Source of the DNA: Pyrenochaeta sp. MPI-SDFR-AT-0127
Taxonomy: Eukaryota > Ascomycota > Dothideomycetes > Pleosporales > Cucurbitariaceae
Assembly (NCBI GenBank): GCA_020747015.1
Contig: JAGTJM010000056.1
Coordinates: 152,855-216,854, forward strand
DNA length: 64,000 nucleotides
Reading direction: 5' to 3'
Each line of letters starts with the position of its first letter. Within the stretch, counting starts at the first letter, position 1. Below, piece after piece: positions 12,271 to 24,096 of this stretch. Made by a program: the position numbers and the translations under genes. The notes below the pieces were generated by a model. The model worked only from the letters and a program-made list of their open reading frames with translations. It was not told where the DNA came from and did no database searches.

Positions 12271-15200
12271 CTTGTCAAGACAGATTCAAAATCAGGATAA
12301 CGTCCAAACTTATGGTATGCGACTAACAGTAACATGTGCCAAACATGTAATGTGGTCGAACGGAGCTACTTCCGTGTAACTCCGGAGGGGTAAACCAAGC
12401 GACATACCTCGGTGGTGGGGTAGAACCGCACAACGTGTACTAGCGAGTTTTCCGTCGCTTTTGGTACCGCTGCCTCGATTGACGACAACATGATGCCGTC
12501 GAAATGGTGTCGAGACCTTGTGAAGATGTGTGTCGGCTATGAATGCCGTGTAAGCCCAGGTATGATGTGACGCATGGTACATGCAGTCTCCCAGATCAGA
12601 ACATTTGCAGCCTTGGCATGCAGAGGTCGTCCAAATAGGAAATACAAGGCGGTATAGGGTTTGTAGAGCACTGTCACACTTTTGGGCTTACGTTGGTGAG
12701 ATCGCGAATCGGTAAACGGGATACAGGTGCTCGGATGGCAGACAGCTGAATATCCAGCGACATGGCCTTGGGCTCCGCGGAGAAATCGACCCAGCTGTGA
12801 GATGCAATACTGCGCTGATAGTACATTATGAATTGGGGAAGCTGTAAATAAGACTGTAGAAAGATAACAGGGATTCGGCATTCATATTATCATATGTATG
12901 AACAGTTGTACAGTCGTGGATGGAGAGAAAGGATGAGAGAAAGTAATTAGGTCTCCATTCATCCTTGTCCATTCTCCCATCTAAACTACTTGACTATCAT
13001 GCTCTGTCTAGCACTTAAGTTGCACCCTGCCTTGAAGACGTCGAGCAAACAGTCTTAGCTCAACATACCATCAACAATCATTCACACAGTAGTAGCAGAG
13101 ACATCATCTATTATGTCCAGAAATTATGCTTTATTACATTCAAGGTGCAGACGCTCTTCGGTGCAAAAGTTGGGTAACTCTGGAATCCGCTTCTATAAAA
13201 GATTTTCAACACCAACTTCGGACGCTCCGTTCAAAGCACCCATAACAAGAGTAAATATATATGTATACTAGTCGTCTTAGGCTCCTGGGTTCGGATTGCT
13301 GTACTTGATTTACATGTGGATTGACAACTTCTTGGCCAGCAAAGTGATGCTGGGGAGCAGGCTTATAGTGCCAGGTCGTCACAGATGCATTGTACGAGTT
13401 CTTTGAATTGAGAAATATTGAATTTAGCACTACTCCGTTTGAGAAGTCGGATGCTGTTGACAAGAACAAGACTCTATCCACATTCCGTCGCCGCCATACC
13501 TACATCTTGAACTCGCAAATGGACATGTCACAAAACCTTACCTTGAACTGAACATGCGCACTGTATGTCGCCTGATCACGAGACCACGCGATCTTGTCTC
13601 GAATCGTCGGTAACGATTGGCGACCAGCTTATGCTAGCGAAAACGAAATAGGCGCAGATGTGATGTGACGGACCGATTTAGATTAGCTTCACGAACTATC
13701 CCCTGCGACCATAGGAACGGGAAGTCCCACCAAAACACCCGCGCCGATATGCGCGATGCTTCAAATGACATGCCCCCATGCGGCTTCACATCCCTTGCAC
13801 ATTGCCATGACTTGAACACAGCCTAGTCCTCATCCAAGTCTCATTTCTAACGCCTACAAGTTTCTTTGTCTTTGAGCCCGATATGCAACCGAAGGTTTGC
13901 AAGCGCAACTACTCCGCTGATCGAAAGGGTAGCGGTGGCGTTCGGAAATTATTCGTAAACTTAGTTTCACCCTCTGGAGTGGGAGGAAGCCCGTATCTCA
14001 CGATCACAACCACGCTTCTCCATGTGGGGTCAGCATACGGGTTGTCCATTGACGTGTGCATCTTTACTTCCCAAGCATGCGACAGCCGGTCGTGGCTGGG
14101 CTGTACCTCAAACTTAGATGAACGCTGGGAGTCGCGCACCCGACCTGATTGGTACGGCGTGAACTCCATTGCATCGGGCCTTCACAAACTTACCGAAAAG
14201 TGGGATGCGCGCCCTAATATGGTCTAAAGTTTCTCTGCAGATTGTAGATTTCAACGTACGATATCTACATCATACCTGGTTCTAGTACCAAGACATTCCG
14301 GCCTAATACCGCCGCACGTTCTCGAAATCTCCGTACATAGTCCGCCCGATTTAGTCCCAGTGGGGGCTGTGGAGAGTCGATCAGTGGCCTGATTTCGGTC
14401 GTATCGCATGGACGGTAAATCTCACTGACCAACCTACTTACACATACCGCCAACCGCCCCACGCGTACCTCTCAAAGTACAGCTCGTATCCCCTAGCTTA
14501 CACAACCGAGTGTACCAAAGTCAACCTCCCCATTTTTGTGTAAGCAACCCGGTGATCTTACCATCTCAGGACCACTTGCTCTACATTGTGTCTACCACTG
14601 AAGGGGTTCGGTGTATAGAAGGTTAAAGTTGTACACTATCCAGGTTCAATTCGAATACGAGTCCCTCTGCCCTTTGGCAAGGAATGATACCGCAGTCCTT
14701 GCCACGAAGTCCATGGCAGACTTCCAGCATTATTTGAAACGGCGGTCATACCGTATTAGAACTCAATGCATTTTTCCAGATTGTTGGCCTACATGAAAAG
14801 AGAGGTCTCGGCTGTTGTGTCGAGGATAACGCCAGTGGCAACCGTGACAGCATCATGCTTGCATGCAGACTCGCACACGATACCTTTACTGGGTTGGTTG
14901 GGCGTTGAGTAAAGCTCGTGACACCGGGCAATCAGTGAAGAACGAGTGGAGGCATTTTGCGGCAGTAAAACAGAGCATCATCCTAATTGACTCAGTGTTC
15001 CCATTGAATGGGGCATCGACGTCTTCCACAATGCGCAAGAGCATGATTCCTTACTTCTCAAGGAACGACAAGTAAAGGTACACAATGCACCCATGACAGA
15101 TTTTCGAGCGTTTCACAATGACTCAAAAGCATAATTATCAAACTCTCGTTCGGTTTGATCAAGTGCCAATGCATTAGCCTGGCAAGGAGTCCGTACCTCG

Positions 15201-16642
15201 TCGCCAACGGGCGAACGGGTGGCCTTAATGCCCTAATGCTGCGGCCAAATGAGTGAAATGTACATGAACCTTCCGATACATCCCCGCACTGCTCGACCAA
15301 TACTGGTGTTCTCGTCCTTCCGCGACGCACGATACGGCAGTTGCAAATTAGCATGTCAGCCCGATGTATTCGAAGCGCGCGGTACGTCCGTCACCCCGGA
15401 GCAACAGACATGTGCAGGGAGCAGGGCCTTCCTGCACAGCGCTTCAAGATTAGACGCGCCGTTAGGTTTGAGTCTCTAGACGGCATGCATGCCGTCTTTC
15501 CGTTGTGGCGTCTAAGCCCTTAGCACGACAGCATCGGACCCACCGATGGCTAGACTAGATCTTGCAAAATGGTGGCTTTTCTATCCCGTCTGAGATGGTG
15601 TCTGAGGCATACATCACGGCTTCTGTAGTCATGGTGTCCGTTGCACCAATGAGAGATTTGTCGATGAAATGCCCCCCAGACAAACTGTTTGGTGCGTCTC
15701 CACGAATGGGGTTTTGCGTCTATCCTACCTGAATGCGTTCTGACATTCCTGGATACATCGTTCAAGAATTTTACTTGCACACTTCTTCAAGACGTCATTA
15801 TGACAATCGATGGATAGCAATTTCTCTCGTCATCAGTGTTCTTTCAGCTTCCTTTTCCACACGCAATCCCTCTTCGAATGACCCCCTCTTTAAATGATAG
15901 ACCTCCCCTTCGCAGACACCTTTTCCACGTCTGAGAGGGCGAGTAAAGGGACTATCGTGTTGACGCGTTCCCACCGGGTCAATTTCTCACTCAGCCTCGC
16001 AAAGCGTGCATGTTGTGTTCTTCACTCGTGAAAGCGGAATGTAAGTATCCTCTGTGCAGTATATCATGGAAATTTGAATCAGAACACCATCACAAGAGAA
16101 GAAGTGTAGCCACTATCATCCTTCAAAGTAATCAAATATTGAATTTTTACATCTGAAAATGTTAAATCTTCTATGGTCTTTCTCTCCGCACACACACACT
16201 GTGTGGCGCTGCCACCACCCTTAAGGCTCAAAAGCCTCACACATACCACGCTCTATCTGGAAAAACGACAAACTGTATTCAGTGCCTGGAAAGATGTGGC
16301 GCAAGAAGCTGACTCCTAGGCGCCATCGCAGATGCGCCGTTATCTCTTCTCCCCACCCCCTTTGATCCACCCGACAAACGAAACATAAAAAAACCAAGAT
16401 GCGAACAAGACACAAATCCCTCCGGATGTGTACAGACTGCAAAAGGAGGGGAAACCAATGCGTGTAGGGAAAAAACAAAAGGAATCTAGTCTTTTTCTAC
16501 GATATGGATGGACCATAGTACAGGGACAAAATACAATGCAATGGCGCGAGAGCATGCGGACACATCGAAGCAAGTGTGGGGGGCTTCGAGAGGGAGTACG
16601 CTTCACCAAGCGGATCCGTAGTGTTGTGTTGCGTGCATTCGT
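12271..16642. other. 4.4-kb stretch without a recognised gene
   Basis: The first few hundred bases are the promoter side of the aldehyde dehydrogenase. Beyond that the stretch is mixed-composition DNA with short frames (up to 114 codons) on both strands, none with a recognisable domain or plausible exon structure. Short A- and T-rich runs occur near 12.9, 16.1 and 16.4 kb. The end adjoins the 3' side of the membrane-protein gene. I saw no tRNA-like box or terminal repeat. Confidence 0.5.
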
Positions 16643-17480
16643 TTATCTTGATCCGTGGTAGTTATACTGCTGGTTTTGCGAGTATTGCGGTGGAGAGTAG
16701 ACACTGCTCTGCTGGTGCTGGTCACGATCTGAACGACCATACTGCTGACGGCCTTGTTGAGGTTGCTGAGGATATTGTTGTCCGCCTTGGGAAGGCTGCC
16801 ATCCACCTTGAGCATGTCCTTGTTTAGGCTGGATCATTTCCTCGTCATCGTTGGCGCGACGACCGCCCATGCTGTTGACGCTTGTGAGGGGAACGCCTTT
16901 GCCGCCTTTGCGGTATTCACGGAACTCGCGGATGGCGATGCCTGAGCTCCAAATTTCCAAGTGGCTGAACACACGGTCGTTAGAATTGAGTAGATTTATG
17001 TAATGTAGGGGCAAAACGTACTTGATGACGACGGCCAATCCGACTACAACCCAGCTCAATGTGCACATGATACCAGTGCACTGCTTTAGATTCGCTTGGA
17101 AGCAGAGGAATGCTACGGCCCCCCAGAAGACGATTTCGAGACAGCTAAGGATAACGTTGGCTTTGTAGGAGTGCCATTTTTTAAAGCTCTCGACATGCTC
17201 GGCAAGTAGCATGTATGCGAGGATTATGAGGGATTTTGCTCCCTGTAGAGCTCGTTAGCAAGACTATCCTGTAATCTAGGATGCGCGCAGGGATTGTGGT
17301 TGTCAAACATACCATACCCAGGGCAATCGTGCTTGATCTTGTGCGCGGTTGATTCTTCATGAAGAGGCGTGGAACAGATAGTCCAATCACAACAGTAATC
17401 AGAACTGCTTGAATAAGGTGGACGGGAAGCTTGAAGCGACTGGCAAACATTGGCTTGTTGAACATGTCGAGGATAGCCAT
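16643..17480 (-). CDS. Four-helix integral membrane protein (MARVEL-like)
   Basis: Exons are 17480-17313, 17242-17022 and 16964-16643, giving 236 residues. Introns 17312-17243 (GTATGT, GCTAAC branch, ACAG) and 17021-16965 (GTACGT, TCTAAC branch, TCAG) keep the frame. The second intron is 57 nt and in frame, so an unspliced reading is also open. Four hydrophobic segments lie at about residues 20-38, 54-72, 85-105 and 110-130, with a conserved-looking CTG..CTLSWVVVGLAVV in helix 4. This matches the small four-helix MARVEL-like proteins of moulds, thought to act in membranes or vesicle traffic. The C-terminal 90 residues are hydrophilic: a basic segment, then a Gln/Gly/Tyr-rich tail with repeated QGGQQ and QPQQG units, probably cytosolic and disordered. 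The exact role is unknown. Confidence 0.8.
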
Positions 17481-18605
17481 GGTTGGCGGTGGTACTGTCA
17501 GAATGTTCGTGGAGGTTGTTACTTGTAAGACTGAGAAGTTCTCGAGGAAATATTGTCTAGCTGTCTATTGGTGGGGTTGTGGGTTTTGGAAGTCGCGGTG
17601 GAGAGTGAAGCTAGGTGCTGGCTGGTAATGGAGACGTTCATCATGGGCCAAGGGCGGAAGTATATACTCATTTCTTTTGCATAGAAGGTCTGATCTTGAC
17701 GCACTCTAGCAAGAATACCGCCGACTCAGCCTCTTCCGTATGGTCCGTTGCTATCATTTTGGACTTTTTCAAGATGCAACATGTTTGGTGTTGCGAATAC
17801 CCCTTACGGAGTGCGAGTACGAAAAGTACGAGTGCGAGACCGAGAAAAAGTCGGGCCGAAACGCGTCACAGGCCTCAGCCCTACAACCTTCCCTCACGTT
17901 TCATTTGTAAATAGGAACACCAAGCTTTGCGGCTGGTGATATTCAAATGCTTGGCTTGTCAGATTGTAAGAAACGCTGCGAGTGTTGAGCAATGATTGGT
18001 GGAGTGCGGCGTCTACGCTTTGCTCGGTCAATGCTTCTTTATCCCACTCTGCAACCAGAGTCGAAGAAAAGTCAAAGCTCGCAAGGCATATTCCGGTATC
18101 TATGAGGCTCATCCCAGATCGGCAGTATTGATCCATGTCGGATGTCTCCAGAACCGTTTCCCGCAAAGTTAGGCTTGCGAACAAACACAAATCGACGCAG
18201 GGGTTGGTCATCATACACGCAAAACCAATGCAAATGTACCTGAGATTTGGGTCACTAAATTTGGGCAATGGTGCTTTCTCGCATTAGATTCGCTGTTCTC
18301 GCTTTGAAGATAACGGAAAAGCCCGCTGTCGTGGTGCATTCGCAAATCCAGCCCAACGGCCCGAATTGGTGTAACTGCGACGACACGCTGTACATGTACA
18401 AGACCGCATGAGTGATGAAATAGGGATCATCAGTAGTCGTGACGCATCAGATGAACAAGCATGGAAAGCGGGCAAAGGAGATTCTCGCAAACCTTGAACT
18501 CTGGCCTTGTAGGGGCGCAGACAAAGTGGCTTGCTAGCTGCAGGCTGTCAGGTTCGATGATGCAGGCGGCTTCTAGATTTCTAATCCGCCTCCTCCGCCT
18601 CAGCT
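17481..18605. other. Intergenic region between a membrane-protein gene and the Zn2Cys6 gene
   Basis: This holds the promoter of the minus-strand membrane-protein gene (from 17481 up) and the 3' flank of the Zn2Cys6 gene. A minus-strand frame of 124 codons at 18268-17894 opens with TTG rather than ATG and shows no domain, so I do not call it a gene. Confidence 0.5.
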
Positions 18606-20936
18606 CTATCCCGGAGGTAATGGGCCGGGTGGTCCGTGAATATGTCCGTGGACGTTTGGAGTGCCCTCGTTGCCAAGTAGACTGCCAAGATCGCCCCAGT
18701 TCCAATCATGGATGTTGTTAATCGTAAAGTCCATAAACTGCATCTGCGTAGTTCTGTCAAGCCGCGCAGTAGGATACGCAGTGCCTGCGTACTCCTGTTC
18801 AGGATAGAAGCGTGATTGCCCATTGTCGGCAAACATGTATGCGCCACTGTTTGTTGAAGACTGATGGTAAGGGTACGGCATGACCTCTTGATGCTGTTCC
18901 TGCGGCAGCCGTGAAGGGGCCGGTGTCTGCTCGGCGGGTTCTTCCTTGGAATCGACGGCGGCCAACGGCGAGATGTTCATGGCATCGGCCATGGAGTGAA
19001 GTTCGGGGACAATGGAAGCAAACTTCTCAATTGTGCCGGGCATGTGAGGGTTTCGTCTGTGACGCTGCGCCAAATCGGCCAGCTGCGAGAGAAGTATCCG
19101 CGAGGCTGTCATGTTTGTGGTCCCCATTTTATTCAAACACACCAGGTCGAGAACGAGCACGGAACTGGAAGCCAGCGTATACCAAATGTCCCACCAGGTG
19201 ATGGCATCAAACTTGCCGAGGGTCTCGAGTTTGAACATGATGCCGCCCAAGTCTCTGCCCGAGTCGGAGCACGACTCTGCCATGGCAATGAGGGCAGCAT
19301 TTGTGGAGTCCTTGCCCTCTTTGGACAAGACGGAAGCGCGCGCAAGGAGGGCTGCGCGACAGAGCACGATGATGGTATAGTGGTACATGGCATGTAGCAG
19401 CAGGAGTGGTCGCTGGAATGCAGGCGGCGACGTGTTGCAGGCCTCCACGCGAAGGTGCTCAGGGATCGAGTCTTTCCACCGCTCCAAGTCTCTGAGGACG
19501 CCCGCGGCGGGAGACAAGGGCCCCACGTAGGATTCGTCGCTCGCGTTTGACCTGATGGTCTTTGGTGCGCGGCAGGCGGAGCCGAGATGTACGACCAAGC
19601 GGTTGAACCACTTGCTGTAGTCGGGGGGAGAATACCCGGCCATGCCAATGATGCGTTCGTTGGGACAGCTGATTTTGGTTGCCGGATGCTCAATGGCACT
19701 TGGGCGGTCGTACGACGAGACCTGGATCTGCTCGAAGGCGTACAGGGTCCACCACAGTCGCTTGCGCAGCTCTCTGGCCAGCGGGGTCTGCAGCGTGCTC
19801 ACCTTGTCCTGGTGCAGGCCGATGGCAAAGGCTATGCGGATGGCGGTGCCGGTCAGATTCCAGCAGGCGTCGCGGTGGTTGGTGTTGTGGAGGTGCATGG
19901 CGGCGAGCATCATGGCCTGGACCGCCATGACGCTCGAGGTGAAGATGACGACAGGCAGGAGCGTCTGGACGCGGCGCCACCACAGGCGCTCCTGGTCTGG
20001 GGGGAAGGGGATGCGCGCAACGCGACGAGCCAGCAGCAGGACACACAGGAAGCTGCACAGCCAGGCGGGGTCGGCGGTGGGCGGGTCGGCCAGCCATGCC
20101 TCGTAGGCCTCGCGGAAGGAGGCCTCGTGCAGGACGGGGAAGTCGGGGTTGATGTATTCGAAGAAGGCGCCGATCAGGGACTCGAGGCTCGGGGTCTCGC
20201 CAGGGCTGATGGCGGCCGGGGAGCGTCTGTTGGTGATGGTGCTGGTGTTGGTGCTGGTGTTTGTGTAGGTGTTGTTGTTGTTGGCGGCGTAGGTGTTCGT
20301 GTTGCTGCTGCTGTGGACGGGCGAGTTGTGCTCCAGGTGGGAAGTCGCGCTCGGCGGCGAGAGGGTGTGTGGGTCGCTGCTGCCGTCCATGGGCTCCTGG
20401 TCGGCGGCGTTCCTGCCAAACAGGACGAACTCGCGGATGGCGCCCTTGCCCACGAGCGTGCGCAGTTTCAGGTGGAAGGAGAAGGAGCTGGCGGGCCCAA
20501 TGTACTGCACCTGCCCTTGCTGGTCCGGCAGCAGCGACATGGACTCGTCGCCCTCGCGGTCGCTGCCGCTCTTGTGCTCGCCGCTGGCCTCGCCGTCGCC
20601 CGCCTCGGGCAGCGCAATCCCCAGCGAGTGGCCCAGCTGGCGCAGCTCGTCCATGTTGGACACGTCGGCCTCGGGCAGCAGGCCCTTGACCAGCGACTCG
20701 AGCAGCGCCAGCCGCCGCCCCAGGCCCTCGACGCTGCCGTACAGGCGCTTCTTGCGCGGCTGCGTCGTCTGGCACTCGATGTTGTGCACCATGCAGTATC
20801 TGCACGACTCTTGCCCGGGCTCTTTTCTGCATTTTTGCTTGCGCGACTTGCACTTGTCGCAGCTCGTCTCGGTGCGTTTCCGCTTGTCCAGAGGCACTCT
20901 GCGCGAGCTGCCGCTACCCGTCGCCGCGGGTATCAT
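18606..20936 (-). CDS. Zn2Cys6 fungal-specific transcription factor
   Basis: This is an intronless 776-residue frame. Residues 26-55 are a Zn2Cys6 binuclear cluster with spacing C-x2-C-x6-C-x8-C-x2-C-x6-C, preceded by a basic KRKR stretch and followed by a linker and a Leu-rich coiled coil (about residues 70-90) that normally sets dimerisation. A Thr/Asn-rich tract encoded by GTT/GGT-type repeats lies near residues 215-240. The middle region from about residue 250 to 480 carries the fungal-specific transcription factor domain, including the RKRLWWTLYAFEQIQ motif. The C-terminus ends in an acidic/aromatic segment (HDWNWGDLG) that could be an activation region. Such proteins bind CGG half-sites and control catabolic or secondary pathways. 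No target is obvious: the nearest genes are the membrane protein and, more than 3 kb away, the FAD monooxygenase. High GC makes the opposite strand falsely open over long distances. Confidence 0.92.
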   Translation of the reverse strand: MIPAATGSGSSRRVPLDKRKRTETSCDKCKSRKQKCRKEPGQESCRYCMVHNIECQTTQPRKKRLYGSVEGLGRRLALLESLVKGLLPEADVSNMDELRQLGHSLGIALPEAGDGEASGEHKSGSDREGDESMSLLPDQQGQVQYIGPASSFSFHLKLRTLVGKGAIREFVLFGRNAADQEPMDGSSDPHTLSPPSATSHLEHNSPVHSSSNTNTYAANNNNTYTNTSTNTSTITNRRSPAAISPGETPSLESLIGAFFEYINPDFPVLHEASFREAYEAWLADPPTADPAWLCSFLCVLLLARRVARIPFPPDQERLWWRRVQTLLPVVIFTSSVMAVQAMMLAAMHLHNTNHRDACWNLTGTAIRIAFAIGLHQDKVSTLQTPLARELRKRLWWTLYAFEQIQVSSYDRPSAIEHPATKISCPNERIIGMAGYSPPDYSKWFNRLVVHLGSACRAPKTIRSNASDESYVGPLSPAAGVLRDLERWKDSIPEHLRVEACNTSPPAFQRPLLLLHAMYHYTIIVLCRAALLARASVLSKEGKDSTNAALIAMAESCSDSGRDLGGIMFKLETLGKFDAITWWDIWYTLASSSVLVLDLVCLNKMGTTNMTASRILLSQLADLAQRHRRNPHMPGTIEKFASIVPELHSMADAMNISPLAAVDSKEEPAEQTPAPSRLPQEQHQEVMPYPYHQSSTNSGAYMFADNGQSRFYPEQEYAGTAYPTARLDRTTQMQFMDFTINNIHDWNWGDLGSLLGNEGTPNVHGHIHGPPGPLPPG

Positions 20937-23900
20937 GGCGGCAGGAGGAGGATGTAGCGAGGCCTTCGAGGCGGGGCGGCGCGGGCATCAGGACGCAGGC
21001 GGGAGCATGGCGGCCAGCATCTCACGTCGTCAAGGGCATTGGAGGTCGTGCTGAATGCTGGCTGTCCGTACCGCAACGCAGCTGCGGCTGTCGACTACGA
21101 CTGCGATCGAGATGCAGGGACTCCACACCGTCCCAGCCATCAGGCTAGGCCCGATTTTCGACTTGTCGTCTCCCGCTTGCTGGACTTGGGCTCGGTTGTC
21201 GGAGCTTTTCACGCGCCCCCTGGCCAACCAGACGTGACGTGGGGTTGGCGCTGGCAACACTCACCAAGAATGTGCCTAGGTAATCATGTCTGCCTCTGCC
21301 TCTGCCTCTTCACCAAATGCCTTCTTCGACGTCCCAGGTTCCGTTGACATCCGCACTCGACTTTGCCATTGGACATTCCAAGCACTGGGCCGCTGCAACT
21401 CCTAATCTGAGCTCAGTTATGTACATCTTTACCTGCTCATCGCCTACCATCCTCCAAGGCGTTGTGGCATCAACTGCTTGGCCCCGAGCTTTCCAATGCT
21501 GCCTCCACTGCTTAGGCTCTTGTTATGATATCCAAGCCTCCTAACAAGACTTTTCATTAGCGCTTCGCAATCTCACCACTCCTCCTTTCTCGTCCCAGAT
21601 CATCTCCGACTAGATGCCTGTCACTGGTTGCATCAATCAATGTGCTGCAAACCATCACATGCGATGCTTACCCAGAAAGTCAGGGAGTGGTCGTTAAAGA
21701 AGTCTCTACAACGCTACTAGTCTCCTTTCGAAGCTCTGCTATCAATTAGTCGATTTTCGTATCGCTGTCGAAGACGGCTGTGCCATCGTACGCCAGGCAC
21801 TGCAACATTTGCTGCTGTGAAACACATGGCGGAAATCCCACAAGCTGAGACACGATATTTGGATGTCTAATATTGTCAGCTCTTAAAACATTCCACAAGT
21901 ATTCGCCGAGCCTACTTTGCGTCCCGGTTTGCCTTACGACCAACGAAATTTGGCCGGTTCGTCGATTAGTAAACTATTCTTCATGAACCAAAACACCGAC
22001 ATCATCCAGTTTAAGACAGTGACTGCCTGTAGATTACTCAAACTCGAACCTTGTCTCGACCGACCGGTCAAGCCACATTCGTCTTCGGCAACATCGTCGA
22101 TGGAAACCGTCATCCGCATCACGAAACGCCAGACCAAAATGCCGCATGTGCGGAAGTCTGCTGCCGAAGGCTTGCCCCTCACCGCCTATGAATCCGCAAT
22201 CAAGACACATGTGCTTAGCGAGCCAAATTGCATCGAATCCGGTATTTCTGCTCTCTTCTAGCAATAATTACCGAAAACTGCACAGTCCTGCAGTTGACCA
22301 TATGCAAGCCCCAGCACAGAGCGCCGGAAAGCTAACTGGCTCGCTGCTGGACATGCTGATGCCAACATTTGAAATAATTTCGGAGGAAGCACCAAAACCA
22401 CCAAAGAATTTGGCAACATGTGCACGTTAGGTAAGGAGTATAGAGTATCCCATGTGCATCCAACATATCAATATCACCATAGGATGGCTTGCAATGCCCT
22501 CGTGGCCAACTTTCAATCTAACCGACCTGTTATTTCCAGGGAGCCACGCCTTTATAACCTGTACAAATATGATTACAAAGATCACTTTATGACGATTTCA
22601 GGACAGCCATCTCGGTGGTCTGACTAGACAAGGCATAGTCAGACTCCCTAGGCAAAAGTGGGTAATACAGAAGCTGGCGAAATGTCTTCAACGATCAGCC
22701 AGGACCCGGAAAAGATGTGCAGCACATACGAGGCTACATTCCCCTTTTTCGCCATTATTTCACTCACCGCAACTTTGGATACCAGTATCCGCACTACAAG
22801 GGCCATGGCGACGGCGTAATCATATTTAGGCACAGTGTTGTGAATGGGCACCCAGAAAACGGCGAAGGAGGACAGAGTGGAAACCATTGCCAATGTCCTT
22901 CTATCCAAACTGTGGATTACCTCGCGATAATTTCGGCCCTTTATGTGGCTTGCACGGCCAGGGTTTGACTAGTCTTTCTAGACTTCATTGCAACATTACG
23001 ATTGGATCTCGCCAATGCACCTTGCCGACAATATCGACAGGACTCCGTCTCTACACATTATCCTCTCACACGTGGGAACTTGATGATAGAGCCATGCTTG
23101 GTACCGACCATTAGTTGTTTACCAGTCCGAAGCAGACTCATGTATCTAATACTTTGATCGGCTGTATCAAAATTGCAGAGGGCTTCCGCATGGTAGTGAG
23201 CGTTGCATATGGAGCAGTCGAGGTTGAAAGTGGGATCCCGATAGTAAATTTAAATAAACTCATCTAGGTGACCACATCTTACATCATACGCCCACCGGTG
23301 TTTTCGCCGATTCCCTTTCGCAGTCTGCCGGGAATGGCAATTGTCCTCGCCGGGCAGCTTTCAAACTCTATTGGCGGGATACATGCTCCTTGTGGCAGGT
23401 GCTGCAACGCCATCCAGCCTTCTCACAACCCAACAACCCTCTCCACCAAACAAGCACCTCATGACTGCTTCGTATACTTTCATCCATGCCTGCACAGCAT
23501 CTGCAAATGCCCCCATCGACCGTTCCATTGCTAAGCGAAGGCGTTCGGCTGCAACCACCCGCACCTACTAGCATCTTGTAGGCTTCATGCACCCGACTAG
23601 CCCAATGTATCCCCAACCGACACCCTCACATAGAACCGATGTCCGTGGACACGACACCAGGCTCAATATTCGGGGCGCGGACTTGCCGTATGTATGTACG
23701 TAGGGAAGCCTTGATGCAGACTACAAGCAGAATTTGCTACGGCAGCCTAGGGCATGCGCATGCTGGTTTGCGCACCCATCGACGCTCTATGATTCCGACG
23801 GTTTGGGAAGTACAAATTTCCTGCACAACCGTTGCTGGTGCGTGCTGATTCAGATCGTCATCTCGTACAATGGCAATAAAAAAGTTGGGGGGTTACTTTA

Positions 23901-24096
23901 TGCCGGATTGTTTTACTATTGTTCTCAACGATCGGCAGGCATTTCACATTCCTTGCTCGACCCTAAAACCCAACTCTTGTGCATAGGCATTAAGGCCCAC
24001 TCCCATGACTGGGATCGTTGCATCGCAAACACATCACTCCGGTTCGTACACTAGGTAATATTATCACCTTACGGAAAGAAGAAGGGAAAGAGAAGG
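20937..24096. other. 3.2-kb intergenic region
   Basis: The left part is the GC-rich promoter and leader of the minus-strand Zn2Cys6 gene. The rest has no recognised gene. A minus-strand frame at 22908-22648 (86 codons, opening with TTG) is strikingly hydrophobic over its first 50 codons and includes GTGAGT as a possible donor, so it could be an exon relic of a membrane protein, but no partner exon was found. The last 40 bases are purine-rich and lead to the ATG of the monooxygenase gene. Confidence 0.45.

Noticed and set aside
17894..18268. Minus-strand frame of 124 codons
   Set aside because: Opens with TTG; no domain and no convincing start.
19587..20957. Long plus-strand frame of 456 codons, and a 387-codon minus frame at 19690-20853, overlapping the Zn2Cys6 gene
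   Set aside because: Both are shadows of GC-rich coding sequence. They have repetitive Ala/Arg/Val or Pro/His composition and no domain, while the 776-residue frame has a Zn cluster and the fungal-specific domain.
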